From contig JBDSJD010000017.1 of assembly GCA_039917615.1 (NCBI GenBank), forward strand, positions 186,001-250,000: a DNA stretch of 64,000 bases, in the 5' to 3' direction. Shown here piece by piece: positions 7,805 through 15,627 of the stretch (within the stretch, counting starts at the first letter, position 1; each line of letters opens with the position of its first letter). Both the position numbers and the translations under genes were made by a program. This stretch comes from ZC4RG30 sp039917615 (GTDB lineage: Bacteria > Pseudomonadota > Gammaproteobacteria > Steroidobacterales > Steroidobacteraceae). The notes below the pieces were generated by a model. That model had not been told where the DNA came from. It made no database searches and saw only the letters and a list, made by a program, of their open reading frames with translations.

Positions 7805-8929
7805 TCACCGCAGTTTCTTTTCGTACACGCGGTAGGTCTTGTAGGCCACGGCGCCCAGTTCCTCGATGATGCGCCGCATCGGTCCGTTGTCTTCCAGAAT
7901 CCATGAGAGCTCTATGCTCTTGATGCCCATCTTCGCAGCGCCCTTGTGCATGCTGTCGATGATCAGGAACGGTGCCAGCCCGCCTGACAGCCCCGCAGTG
8001 AAGCTGCGGCGCACGCCCAACAGCGGCACGCGCGCGCTGCGGGTGCCTTTTTTCAGGCGCAGCAGCAACTTCAGCCAATTGAATGGCAAAAGCTTGCCGT
8101 TGAAATCGCGAATCGCCTCGTTGAGATTCGGCAGCATGATGCCGAATGCCACCGCCTTGCCATCGTGCTCGGCTATGGCGGTCAGCCGCGGATCCAGCAG
8201 CGGCTTGAGTCCCTTCGCCATGTGTTTGAGTTCGGCATCGGTGAATGGCACGAACCCCCAGTTCTGGCTCCAGGCGTCGTTGAAAATCTCCATGACCATG
8301 CCGAATTCGGTGTCGAACCTGGACATGTCGATCTGGCGCAGCGTCACACCGCCCGCTCCGAAACGCTGCGCAAGTTTGCGGATGCGTGGCGGAAAATCCA
8401 CGCCCATGTCGAACAGATAGGCGATGACATCCTTCGACTTGCTGTATCCCTGCGCTTCGATCCGCGCGGCAGCGTAACGTGGATCATGCGACATGAAGAT
8501 CATGGGCGGCGTATCGAAGCCATCGATCAGAAGGCCGGTCTCCTCGTTGATCGACAGATTGAATGGCCCCAGCACCTGCGACTTGCCCTGGCCCCGCAGC
8601 CATGATTCGGCGGCATCGAACAGTGCGGCGAACACGGCCGGATCGTCTTCGGCGACGATCAGGCCGAAATGGCCAATATTGGGATCCTTCACCAGGCGGT
8701 CGACATGCGCGCTGATGCGACCCACATCTCGGCCCTCGCGTCGGGCGAGGAAAAACTGCACTTCGGCGTGTTCGAAATAGGGGTTCTTGCCCGGTCGCAA
8801 CGCATCCAGCCGTTCCATTTCCAGCGCTGGGACGAAATTCGGATCCTGCGCCTGGATTCGCGCCGGCAAGCGGATGAACCGCTTCAGTTCCGCCGGTGTA
8901 CGCACCGGCACAATCGTGATGTTTTCCAA
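7805..8929 (-). CDS. bcerS: Bacterial ceramide synthase-like N-acyltransferase (GNAT fold)
   Basis: A 374-residue cytosolic-looking protein resembling the bacterial ceramide synthase family (bCerS of Caulobacter), which N-acylates the sphingoid base; that family is annotated as GNAT-like acyltransferases. Visible segments are RLPARIQAQDPNFVPAL, HAEVQFFLARREGRDVGRISAHVD, QVLGPFNLSINEETGLLIDGFD and PPMIFMSHDPRY. The assignment rests on recognition of this pattern and on the neighbouring spt, ACP, ligase and reductase genes. The start is TTG 8929, preceded by GAGG 10 bases upstream immediately after the stop of the LptG-like gene. Alternative: a generic DUF-type acetyltransferase of unknown substrate. 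Confidence 0.78.
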   Translation of the reverse strand: MENITIVPVRTPAELKRFIRLPARIQAQDPNFVPALEMERLDALRPGKNPYFEHAEVQFFLARREGRDVGRISAHVDRLVKDPNIGHFGLIVAEDDPAVFAALFDAAESWLRGQGKSQVLGPFNLSINEETGLLIDGFDTPPMIFMSHDPRYAAARIEAQGYSKSKDVIAYLFDMGVDFPPRIRKLAQRFGAGGVTLRQIDMSRFDTEFGMVMEIFNDAWSQNWGFVPFTDAELKHMAKGLKPLLDPRLTAIAEHDGKAVAFGIMLPNLNEAIRDFNGKLLPFNWLKLLLRLKKGTRSARVPLLGVRRSFTAGLSGGLAPFLIIDSMHKGAAKMGIKSIELSWILEDNGPMRRIIEELGAVAYKTYRVYEKKLR

Positions 8930-8938
8930 TCAGCTGCC

Positions 8939-10003
8939 TCAGGATCGTTCGCAGCTGCGCAGCTGCCAGAATCCAAATATCGCAAACAGAAGCGGCGCTG
9001 CCGCCGCAGCCATGAGAGGGGAGATCCGTCCACTGGTTCCAAATGCCGAAAGAATTCCGTTCAGCAGCACAAAGCCCAGGCCAAGCGCCAGCGCCAACAG
9101 CACGCGGCCCCCACCGCCGCCACGCTCCGACACGATGGCGGCTGGCATGGCCAATAGCATCATGATGAAGACCGCGAATGGAGCGGTGAAAGACTGCAGC
9201 AGCACGGTCTGGTAGAAACTGCGCGGCCTGGTGCCAACCCTTTGGCCACCTATCACATCGGCAAGATCCACACTGGACAGATGCGGATCGGATACATCGA
9301 GCCGCATCACATCTTCGGGACGCAGGTTGGACCGCCAAGCGCCCGGCTCTTTGCCGGCTGGCGCGGCGCCTGGTTCAACATGCGTGTCGCGCGCATCGGT
9401 GAGCTGCCATTCGCCGCCCTGCCACTCCGCGCGCCGCGCGCGCGTGCGCAGTGTGAGCAGGCCCTGCTGATCCCGGCTGTAGATCCGCACGTCGAGCATC
9501 TTGCGGCCGTCCGCACTGCTGCGCTCAAACTGCAGGATGCCGTTGCTGGTCCGCACCCATTGGGGATCTGGCGGCTTGTCCTCGAGCGGCGCGGTGGATT
9601 CCCACCAGGAATTCAGATTCGCTTCGGTTACGGGCACCAGCCACTGCGAAAGTCCGAACTGAAGAATCGCGAAGAGGAACGGCACAGGCAGCAGATACAA
9701 CAACAGGCGCGTGAGTCCCACGCCGGCCGTGCGCAGCGCAGTGATTTCGCGGCTGCGGGCCATGGCGTGGAACGCCGACATGCAGCCGAGCAGGCCGGCC
9801 AGAGGCAGGGCCAGCAGCATTTCACTGGGCACGCGCAGCACCGCGTAATGCAGCAGCCCGGTGATCCCCAACCTGCGGTTCAGCACGGTGGTGGTGATTT
9901 CCAGCAGTTCCAGCAGCTGCATCAGGCCGGTGAGCGCCAGCAGCAGCCCGAAGATCTGGCCCGCCACACGCCCGCGCAGATAGGAACCCAGCACCCCCCT
10001 CAT
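8939..10003 (-). CDS. LptG-like inner-membrane permease (YjgP/YjgQ family)
   Basis: A 354-residue YjgP/YjgQ (LptF/LptG) family protein. It has hydrophobic segments near residues 15-35, 55-75 and 90-115, a central periplasmic beta-rich region (about 125-260), and three closely spaced C-terminal segments (about 265-350). In LPS transport, LptF and LptG form the membrane part of the LptB2FG extractor. Here the pair is embedded between ceramide synthase and HIT genes, so a role in moving sphingolipid toward the outer membrane is inferred. ATG 10003 overlaps the stop of the partner gene (ATGA). No LptB, LptC or LptA gene is in the window. It could instead be the housekeeping LptG if no other copy exists. 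Confidence 0.82.
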   Translation of the reverse strand: MRGVLGSYLRGRVAGQIFGLLLALTGLMQLLELLEITTTVLNRRLGITGLLHYAVLRVPSEMLLALPLAGLLGCMSAFHAMARSREITALRTAGVGLTRLLLYLLPVPFLFAILQFGLSQWLVPVTEANLNSWWESTAPLEDKPPDPQWVRTSNGILQFERSSADGRKMLDVRIYSRDQQGLLTLRTRARRAEWQGGEWQLTDARDTHVEPGAAPAGKEPGAWRSNLRPEDVMRLDVSDPHLSSVDLADVIGGQRVGTRPRSFYQTVLLQSFTAPFAVFIMMLLAMPAAIVSERGGGGGRVLLALALGLGFVLLNGILSAFGTSGRISPLMAAAAAPLLFAIFGFWQLRSCERS

Positions 10004-11241
10004 TTAGCGGCTGCCTTTTTCTTGTGCTGCATTCCTTCGAATGCCGCTTCGATGGCGCTGACCGCGCGCATCACGGGGTTGTCACCAGGCCACTGCAGAC
10101 TGCTGCGAAACAACCACACACCAAAGACAGCAAAGACCAGCACGGGCAGCCACACCGCAAGCCAGGCCGGCGCGCGGTCGGTCTTTGCCATGCTCTCGCC
10201 GAACAGCAGCGCCTCGTACAACGCCAGAAGTGCCAGCGCGGCGAACACGGTGCCCGGCGCGCGTCGTCCGCGCTTGGCGGCCATGCCAAGAGGCAGCGCC
10301 AGCAGTGGCAGCAGCAGTGGCAACAGCACCCACGCCACGCGACCATGGAACTCGCCGTCCACACCTGCAGCGGTGATGGACTCCTGACGATTGGCCGCAG
10401 GCGCACGCAGTTCTGGCAAGGTGAGTTCACGAACCTCTTCACCCCGTTTACGGAATGGCGGCGGCACGGCAGTGAAGTCCTCGTTGATACGCCCTTCGGC
10501 AAACTTCACGGTGCGTACCGTGCCGCTGGCGTAATCGCGAACGATCATGCCGTTGTTCAGTTCGAGCAGCAGGCGCGTGCCGTCGGCCGATGGCACCAAT
10601 CGGCCGTGCTCTGCCGTGATGATCTCCTCGGCTTCACTATCGCGTCGGCCCACGAACACATTGGTCAGCTCCCTGCCATCGGCGCCCACGGAATCCGCAC
10701 CCAGTGTAAAACCCTGCTTTACCGTGATGAAGCGGTTGTCTTCCATGCGCCCGTTCCAGCCCGTCTGCCGCGCTTCATGCGCGTAAACCACTTTGCCGTA
10801 GCGCGTCAGTGGCTGCAGATAGCCGAACAGGTAAAAATTGAATCCGCACAGAGCCACGGCAACCAGAAAGTATGGTGCGGCCATGCGCGTGATCGAGCGG
10901 CCCGTGGCCAGCATGGCGTCCAGCTCATTGTCATCGCCACTACGCGCGACTGCCATGAAGATCGCGGCGAAAAAAGCTGCCGGTATCGCCATGCCAAGTA
11001 GATGCGGCACCAGGCTGCCAGCCATTTTCATGACCAGCAACGTGCTTGCCCCGGTGGCTGCGGCCAGCTCGAACAGGCTCAGCAGGCGCCCGAGCAGCAG
11101 CGCGAGCAACAGCACACACAGGCACAGCAACAGCGGACCGAGCAGCGAACGCAGCGTGTACCAGTCGAGGCGATCAGGCAGGCGGTGGCGCAGCGCGGGT
11201 GCGGGCGTCGGGTTTTCAGCCACCGGCGCCGACCCAGGCAT
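10000..11241 (-). CDS. LptF-like inner-membrane permease (YjgP/YjgQ family)
   Basis: A 413-residue YjgP/YjgQ family protein, longer than typical LptF (about 366). It has a proline-rich N-terminal extension and a Lys/Ala-rich C-terminal tail (QHKKKAAAK). The first membrane segments (about 35-60, 70-100) are followed by the family-like ARSGDDNELDAMLATGRS coupling region and a periplasmic domain near 150-290 (NRFITVKQGFTLGADS). C-terminal segments follow at about 295-385. It is translationally coupled to the LptG-like gene and overlaps the upstream HIT gene by 26 bp. A paralogous pair devoted to sphingolipid export is inferred from context only. Confidence 0.82.
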   Translation of the reverse strand: MPGSAPVAENPTPAPALRHRLPDRLDWYTLRSLLGPLLLCLCVLLLALLLGRLLSLFELAAATGASTLLVMKMAGSLVPHLLGMAIPAAFFAAIFMAVARSGDDNELDAMLATGRSITRMAAPYFLVAVALCGFNFYLFGYLQPLTRYGKVVYAHEARQTGWNGRMEDNRFITVKQGFTLGADSVGADGRELTNVFVGRRDSEAEEIITAEHGRLVPSADGTRLLLELNNGMIVRDYASGTVRTVKFAEGRINEDFTAVPPPFRKRGEEVRELTLPELRAPAANRQESITAAGVDGEFHGRVAWVLLPLLLPLLALPLGMAAKRGRRAPGTVFAALALLALYEALLFGESMAKTDRAPAWLAVWLPVLVFAVFGVWLFRSSLQWPGDNPVMRAVSAIEAAFEGMQHKKKAAAK

Positions 11242-11659
11242 CCTTCAGACGCTGCAAAAGGGTCGCCTGCACTGCGCTGCTGGGAGTCACCGCGGGCTCG
11301 AGCGCAGGCGGACCTGGCCACCCGGCATCGGCAAACATCTGGCCATCCAGTTCACGGGGCTGCGAGTAGCGAGGTATCACGTGAAAATGCACATCTGGAT
11401 CAACCATCATCAGCATCAGGTAGTTAATGCGCTCATAGCCGACCACTTGGCGCAGGCAACCCTCGACTCGCTGCACCACCTGCTGCAAATCGGCGAATGC
11501 CGCTGCACTGACTGCAGAGAAAGCCGTCACGTTCTCGCGGCACACCAGCACCAGGGCGCCAAGCGTGGGCTGGCGCGGACGCAGCAGTATGCTCCAGTAC
11601 GCGGTCTGCGCCACGCGTGACCCCGGGTCGCCAAACTTCAGCTCTGTTGCATTGGCCAT
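11216..11659 (-). CDS. HIT-family nucleotide hydrolase/transferase
   Basis: A 147-residue histidine-triad protein. The signature is VDPDVHFHVIPRYSQPR: the nucleophile-position His91 and the third His93 are present, but the first triad position is Asp89 instead of His. HIT proteins cleave or transfer nucleotidyl groups (dinucleoside polyphosphates, nucleotide sugars, CDP-alcohols), so it may act on a CDP- or AMP-linked intermediate of the locus. The ATG at 11659 is preferred over an upstream TTG/GTG extension because it lies just after the stop of the metallophosphoesterase gene. The gene overlaps the LptF-like start by 26 bp. Confidence 0.82.
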   Translation of the reverse strand: MANATELKFGDPGSRVAQTAYWSILLRPRQPTLGALVLVCRENVTAFSAVSAAAFADLQQVVQRVEGCLRQVVGYERINYLMLMMVDPDVHFHVIPRYSQPRELDGQMFADAGWPGPPALEPAVTPSSAVQATLLQRLKDAWVGAGG

Positions 11660-11666
11660 GTGCACA

Positions 11667-12590
11667 TTATTCCATGTCTGGAAGGCGCAGCTCGTAAACA
11701 GCAGCGTCCACGAAACCATTGGCGGCCAGCGACCATTGGCGCACCAGTACCCGAGCCCAGCGCGGTTGCCCTGGCGCGGGCAGGCTCACCAGATGCCAGC
11801 GCGCCGCTTCATCGTGTGGATTGGGTAATGCCGAAGAAGAGGGAACGCACAACACGGGTATCGGACCGCGCGGTCCGGGCACTGGTTCCAGCCGTGCATT
11901 GCGGGCATGCCCATGCAACACCAGCTCGGCACCCGCCTGTCGCAACACGGCGCGCAGCGCGGCCCGATCCGACAACGCTTTGCGCCCACTCACTGCGCCT
12001 TCCGCAACCGGATGGTGCAGCAACACCACGCGTGTCTGCCCGGCAAGACCTTCCGCACGCAGCATTGCCTCAAGGCGTTTCAGCTGTGCTTCACCCAGAC
12101 GTCCCGACGCCAGCAGCGGCGCAGTCGGCACCGCCGAGCACAGGCCAACCAGGGACACCGATTCACGGCGCACGACATAGGGCCATTCGCGGCCGCCACC
12201 CGTCCAGCTCGCCCATTGTTGCAAGCCCTCTGCTTGTGGCGTGGCAACCAGCGCATCGTGATTGCCCGGGACCACGCTGACCTCCGCACTGCCCGCCAGA
12301 GTCTGCAGCCAGCCCGCGGCAGCGCGATACTCTGCCGGCAGGGAAAAGTTGGTGATGTCGCCCGTGACAACGACATGCGCCACTTGCCTGGCCTGCAGAT
12401 CGTCGCGCAATGCCGCGAGTATTTCCGGCCTCTGCACCGCGCGGCGGCGTCGCCACGACCACACACTGAGCTGTCGTTTTGAGAATTTCTGCGACCAGCT
12501 CAACCGCGGCTCATGCGGCAGATGCAGGTCCGAGATGTGCGCAAACGCGAATGCGTTGGTCGATAATGCCGGGCCTGACACAGACTCCAT
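11667..12590 (-). CDS. Calcineurin-like metallophosphoesterase
   Basis: A 307-residue metallophosphoesterase with all core motifs in order: HISDLHL, VVTGDITN, VPGNHDA, VVLLHHPV and LVLHGHARN, which supply the two-metal site. In this setting it could dephosphorylate a phospholipid, ceramide phosphate or a nucleotide-lipid intermediate; the substrate cannot be read from sequence. There is no obvious signal peptide or membrane segment. It heads the MPE-HIT-LptF-LptG-bCerS run on the minus strand. Its ATG at 12590 is only 12 bp from the ATG of the divergent CDP-alcohol phosphotransferase gene. Confidence 0.88.
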   Translation of the reverse strand: MESVSGPALSTNAFAFAHISDLHLPHEPRLSWSQKFSKRQLSVWSWRRRRAVQRPEILAALRDDLQARQVAHVVVTGDITNFSLPAEYRAAAGWLQTLAGSAEVSVVPGNHDALVATPQAEGLQQWASWTGGGREWPYVVRRESVSLVGLCSAVPTAPLLASGRLGEAQLKRLEAMLRAEGLAGQTRVVLLHHPVAEGAVSGRKALSDRAALRAVLRQAGAELVLHGHARNARLEPVPGPRGPIPVLCVPSSSALPNPHDEAARWHLVSLPAPGQPRWARVLVRQWSLAANGFVDAAVYELRLPDME

Positions 12591-12602
12591 AGGGTTCCGA
12601 TC

Positions 12603-13721
12603 ATGCCACAGCGTCCAGCCGCCCCACCCGCCATCGGCAGTCAGGTCGTGGGCCAGTCGGCGCTACGCATCTGGAGCCTGCCGGCGGCGGAGCGACTGCA
12701 CCGTCAGCTCAAGCGCGTGGGCGCGACCGCCGCAGCAGAATCGGCAAGACTGATCGTGCTACTGCGCGCCGACTGGGTGTATGACGAACCGCTGGTGCGC
12801 GGCCTGGCCCTGCGGGAAGAAGCCTGCAGCATGTGGTCCGATGATGGCATCTGCGTCGCGATAGTTGCGCCACCGTCCCGCAGTGAGGAAGCTTCCAGGT
12901 TGCTGCTCGAGGGCAACGCGCCGGTAGACCTGCCCCGCCTCACACCGGGCCAGATCGCGGGTGAATTCAATAACAAACTGCGCAAGCGCGAGCCACCCTA
13001 TCTGCTGCCATTGACGCCGGACAATTTGCGGTCGATCGAAGCGCGCGTGTTCGCCGGCTCCTACAAGGGCGTAACCGATTTTGTAACGCTTTATATCTGG
13101 CCGCGGCCCGCCCGCGCCTGCACGCGCGTGTGCGCGCAACTGGGCCTGACCCCCAACATGGTTACGAGCCTGAGCCTGGTCATGGTGCTCGTTGCCATGT
13201 GGGCGTTCTGGCACGGTCACTATGGCTGGGGCCTCGTGGCTGCCTGGGTGATGACGTTTCTGGACACCGTAGACGGCAAGCTCGCGCGCGTCACCTTGCA
13301 GTCGTCGCGGTTTGGCGATTTCTTCGACCATTCCATCGATCTGTTGCATCCGCCATTCTGGTGGTGGGCCTGGGTCGTTGGTCTGACAGCGGCAGGCCAC
13401 GCGCTCGATCCTGATTCGCTGGCGCTGAAGGTCATCATCATCGGCTACATCGTGCAGCGACTCGAGGAAGGCCTGTTTGATGTAATTTTCGGCATCAGTC
13501 CACATATGTGGCAACGATTCGACAGTCTGATGCGGCTGGTCACCGCGCGTCGCAATCCCAACCTCGCGATACTCACCGTATCGGCCATCGCAGGTCGACC
13601 GGATGTGGGCATTAACATCGTGGCGGTCTGGGTGGCCGTTTGCATCGTCATTCATGCAATACGCATGCTGCAGGCGGGGCTAGCACGCCGCCATGGCCCG
13701 TTGCGCTCTTGGCTGGCGTGA
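12603..13721 (+). CDS. CDP-alcohol phosphotransferase with an N-terminal nucleotidyltransferase-like remnant
   Basis: A 372-residue protein. Residues about 175-372 are a membrane CDP-alcohol phosphotransferase with the complete signature DG(x2)AR(x8)G(x3)D(x3)D: Asp224, Gly225, Ala228, Arg229, Gly238, Asp242, Asp246. These enzymes exchange CMP of a CDP-alcohol or CDP-lipid for a second alcohol, making a phosphodiester head group. Residues 1-140 (LIVLLRADWVYDEPLVRG, LRKREPPYLLPLTPDN) resemble the palm of an NTP-transferase, as in bifunctional inositol-1-phosphate cytidylyltransferase/phosphotransferases, but lack the N-terminal nucleotide-binding loop. The start is ATG 12603 with AGGG upstream. 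It is coupled to the next gene by a GTGA overlap. Confidence 0.82.
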   Translation: MPQRPAAPPAIGSQVVGQSALRIWSLPAAERLHRQLKRVGATAAAESARLIVLLRADWVYDEPLVRGLALREEACSMWSDDGICVAIVAPPSRSEEASRLLLEGNAPVDLPRLTPGQIAGEFNNKLRKREPPYLLPLTPDNLRSIEARVFAGSYKGVTDFVTLYIWPRPARACTRVCAQLGLTPNMVTSLSLVMVLVAMWAFWHGHYGWGLVAAWVMTFLDTVDGKLARVTLQSSRFGDFFDHSIDLLHPPFWWWAWVVGLTAAGHALDPDSLALKVIIIGYIVQRLEEGLFDVIFGISPHMWQRFDSLMRLVTARRNPNLAILTVSAIAGRPDVGINIVAVWVAVCIVIHAIRMLQAGLARRHGPLRSWLA

Positions 13722-14656
13722 CGCTGGCGGCGCTGCAAACCCGGATCAGTGAAGAGCTGGGGCGCACGGCTCCTGAGGCCGTAAACGCACTAGCTGCGGA
13801 ACTGGCACACCGCGGCGGCGGCGCGACAGTAGCCGTCCTCTATTACGGATCCGCCCTTCGCGCCGAATCCCTCGACGGCGTGCTCGACTTCTACGTGCTG
13901 CTCGACAATGTGGGCGCGTGGCCAGGTTCGGCCATGGCGAGAGTGGCGAACAGATTGCTGCCGCCCAATGTGGGATACCTGGAACTGACTCATCAGGGGC
14001 AACCGCTGCGCGCGAAGTATGCAGTGATGAGCAGCGCGCAATTCCAGCGCCGCCTCCGCAAGCTGTCACTGGATACCACGATCTGGGCGCGATTCTGCCA
14101 GCCCGTGCTGTGCGTGTGGGTTCGATCACCCCGGGATCGGGCCGTTGTTGTGGATCTGGTCAGCGGCGCAGTGACCACGGCTGCGTGGTGGGCAATCGCA
14201 CTTGGACCTGCAACAGCAACTGCCGCGGACTTCTGGCGCGCGCTGTTTGCACACACCTATGCGGCCGAGCTGCGAGTAGAAAAAGCCGGGCGCCCTCAGG
14301 ACCTCATCGACAAGCATGCGGAACGCTATGCAGACCTACTCGCACTCGCTCTGCACGCGGCACAGGTGCCATTCCACACGAATGAGCATGGTGCGCTGGT
14401 GCCTGCGCTGGACGACACCCAGCGCCGACGGGCACATCGCAGCTGGGCCTTGCGCGAGCGGCTTGGCCGGCCACTGAACATCCTGCGTTTGCTCAAAGCG
14501 GCATTCACCTTCGAGGGCGCCATGGACTACGTGGCATGGAAGATTGAGCGCCATCGCGGCGTGCGGCTTGAAATATCGCCTTGGCAGCGGCGCTTTCCTT
14601 TGCTGGCGGCACCGGGCCTTTACTGGCAATTGCGGCGGCGGGGCATCTTGCGCTGA
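13718..14656 (+). CDS. Tam41-like nucleotidyltransferase (putative CTP:lipid-phosphate cytidylyltransferase)
   Basis: A 312-residue protein resembling the Tam41/Mmp37 family, whose mitochondrial member makes CDP-diacylglycerol from phosphatidate. The pattern seen is AVLYYGSALRAE (YGS at 43-45), LDFYVLLDNVGAW (acidic residue at 57), PPNVGYLEL, KYAVMSSAQF (100-109) and WARFCQPV. Next to a CDP-alcohol phosphotransferase and a lipid kinase it could convert ceramide-1-phosphate or phosphatidate to a CDP-lipid; this is inference. The GTG at 13718 is chosen because it forms a GTGA overlap with the upstream stop; an ATG/TTG start at 13640 would overlap by 81 bp. Family recognition is by motif only. 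Confidence 0.6.
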   Translation: MTLAALQTRISEELGRTAPEAVNALAAELAHRGGGATVAVLYYGSALRAESLDGVLDFYVLLDNVGAWPGSAMARVANRLLPPNVGYLELTHQGQPLRAKYAVMSSAQFQRRLRKLSLDTTIWARFCQPVLCVWVRSPRDRAVVVDLVSGAVTTAAWWAIALGPATATAADFWRALFAHTYAAELRVEKAGRPQDLIDKHAERYADLLALALHAAQVPFHTNEHGALVPALDDTQRRRAHRSWALRERLGRPLNILRLLKAAFTFEGAMDYVAWKIERHRGVRLEISPWQRRFPLLAAPGLYWQLRRRGILR

Positions 14657-14664
14657 CGGTTTGA

Positions 14665-15627
14665 CTACAGCCAGCCGGCGCGCCGGTACCAGGCCACTGT
14701 CTGGGCAAATCCGTCAACCAGCGAGTAACGCGGCTCCCAACCGGCGGGGCGGGCCTGATCGGCAGCAGCCACCGACCAGTCCGCATGCCGCAGTTCGCGC
14801 AGTTTCTGCGAATTCAGCATGTTCGCCGAGCCGAGCACCTTGCCGACATCTCCAAGCAGCGCAGCGGCATGCAGCAATGCCGTTGGCGCATGAAACAACC
14901 GTGCCTGTGCATTGCCTGTCGCCCGCGCCGCGGTGGCGAACACCTCGCGCCAGGGATATCCCGCGGGCCGTTCATCCGCAGCGGTGAGCACGCTGCCACG
15001 CGCAGTCTCGCGCAGCTGCGCAACCAGCAACCGCGCCAGATCCTCGATGTGAATCATCGCTGCGACGGCTGCAGGGGATCCCAGCAACGGCACCAGTCGA
15101 CGCTGTGCAAGCTGAAAGAAGATCAGTGTCTCGCGATCACCAGGCCCATAGACGGCCGGCGGTCGCACTACGGTGGCGCGTGTGCCCAGAATGCCAAGTA
15201 CGGCGTCTTCGCCAGCGCGCTTGCTGGCTGCATAGTCCGAAAGCTGCGGTTCCCGCGCGGCAATCGTCGATACATGCAGAAAATGCGCCTGTGGTGCAAG
15301 CCGGTGCGTGGCTTCGGCCAGCGCCACCGAGCCCAAGTGATTCACCGCGAAGTACTGCCCTTTTCGCGTTGCCTTGATGATGCCGGCAACGTGTACGACC
15401 GCAGCCACGCCGCTGGTCAACTGCGCCAGTGCGGCCGGGTCACCCAGGTCGCCCGCGACGATCTGCGGATTCATGCCACGCCATTCCGGACAAACAGGAT
15501 CACGGCGCAGCAGCAGGCGCACCCGCCAGCCGGCTGCGGCAAGCAGCGGCGCCAATTGTCGACCGATGAATCCTGTCCCACCCGTCAACGCAACGATCGG
15601 CAGGGCGCCCACGTCCTCGGTGCTCAT
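14665..15627 (-). CDS. cerR: NAD-dependent epimerase/dehydratase family reductase, CerR-like
   Basis: A 320-residue extended short-chain dehydrogenase. The Rossmann loop TGGTGFIGRQL is at 15-25, VVHVAGIIKATRK marks the fourth strand, and the catalytic YAASK motif follows HVSTIAARE. VVRPPAVYGPGDRE and the rest match the NAD-dependent epimerase class. In the bacterial ceramide pathway CerR reduces oxidised ceramide after N-acylation, and the presence of spt and bcerS supports that role. The ATG at 15627 overlaps the upstream acyltransferase stop (ATGA). Alternative: a sugar-nucleotide epimerase for head-group synthesis. Confidence 0.75.
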   Translation of the reverse strand: MSTEDVGALPIVALTGGTGFIGRQLAPLLAAAGWRVRLLLRRDPVCPEWRGMNPQIVAGDLGDPAALAQLTSGVAAVVHVAGIIKATRKGQYFAVNHLGSVALAEATHRLAPQAHFLHVSTIAAREPQLSDYAASKRAGEDAVLGILGTRATVVRPPAVYGPGDRETLIFFQLAQRRLVPLLGSPAAVAAMIHIEDLARLLVAQLRETARGSVLTAADERPAGYPWREVFATAARATGNAQARLFHAPTALLHAAALLGDVGKVLGSANMLNSQKLRELRHADWSVAAADQARPAGWEPRYSLVDGFAQTVAWYRRAGWL

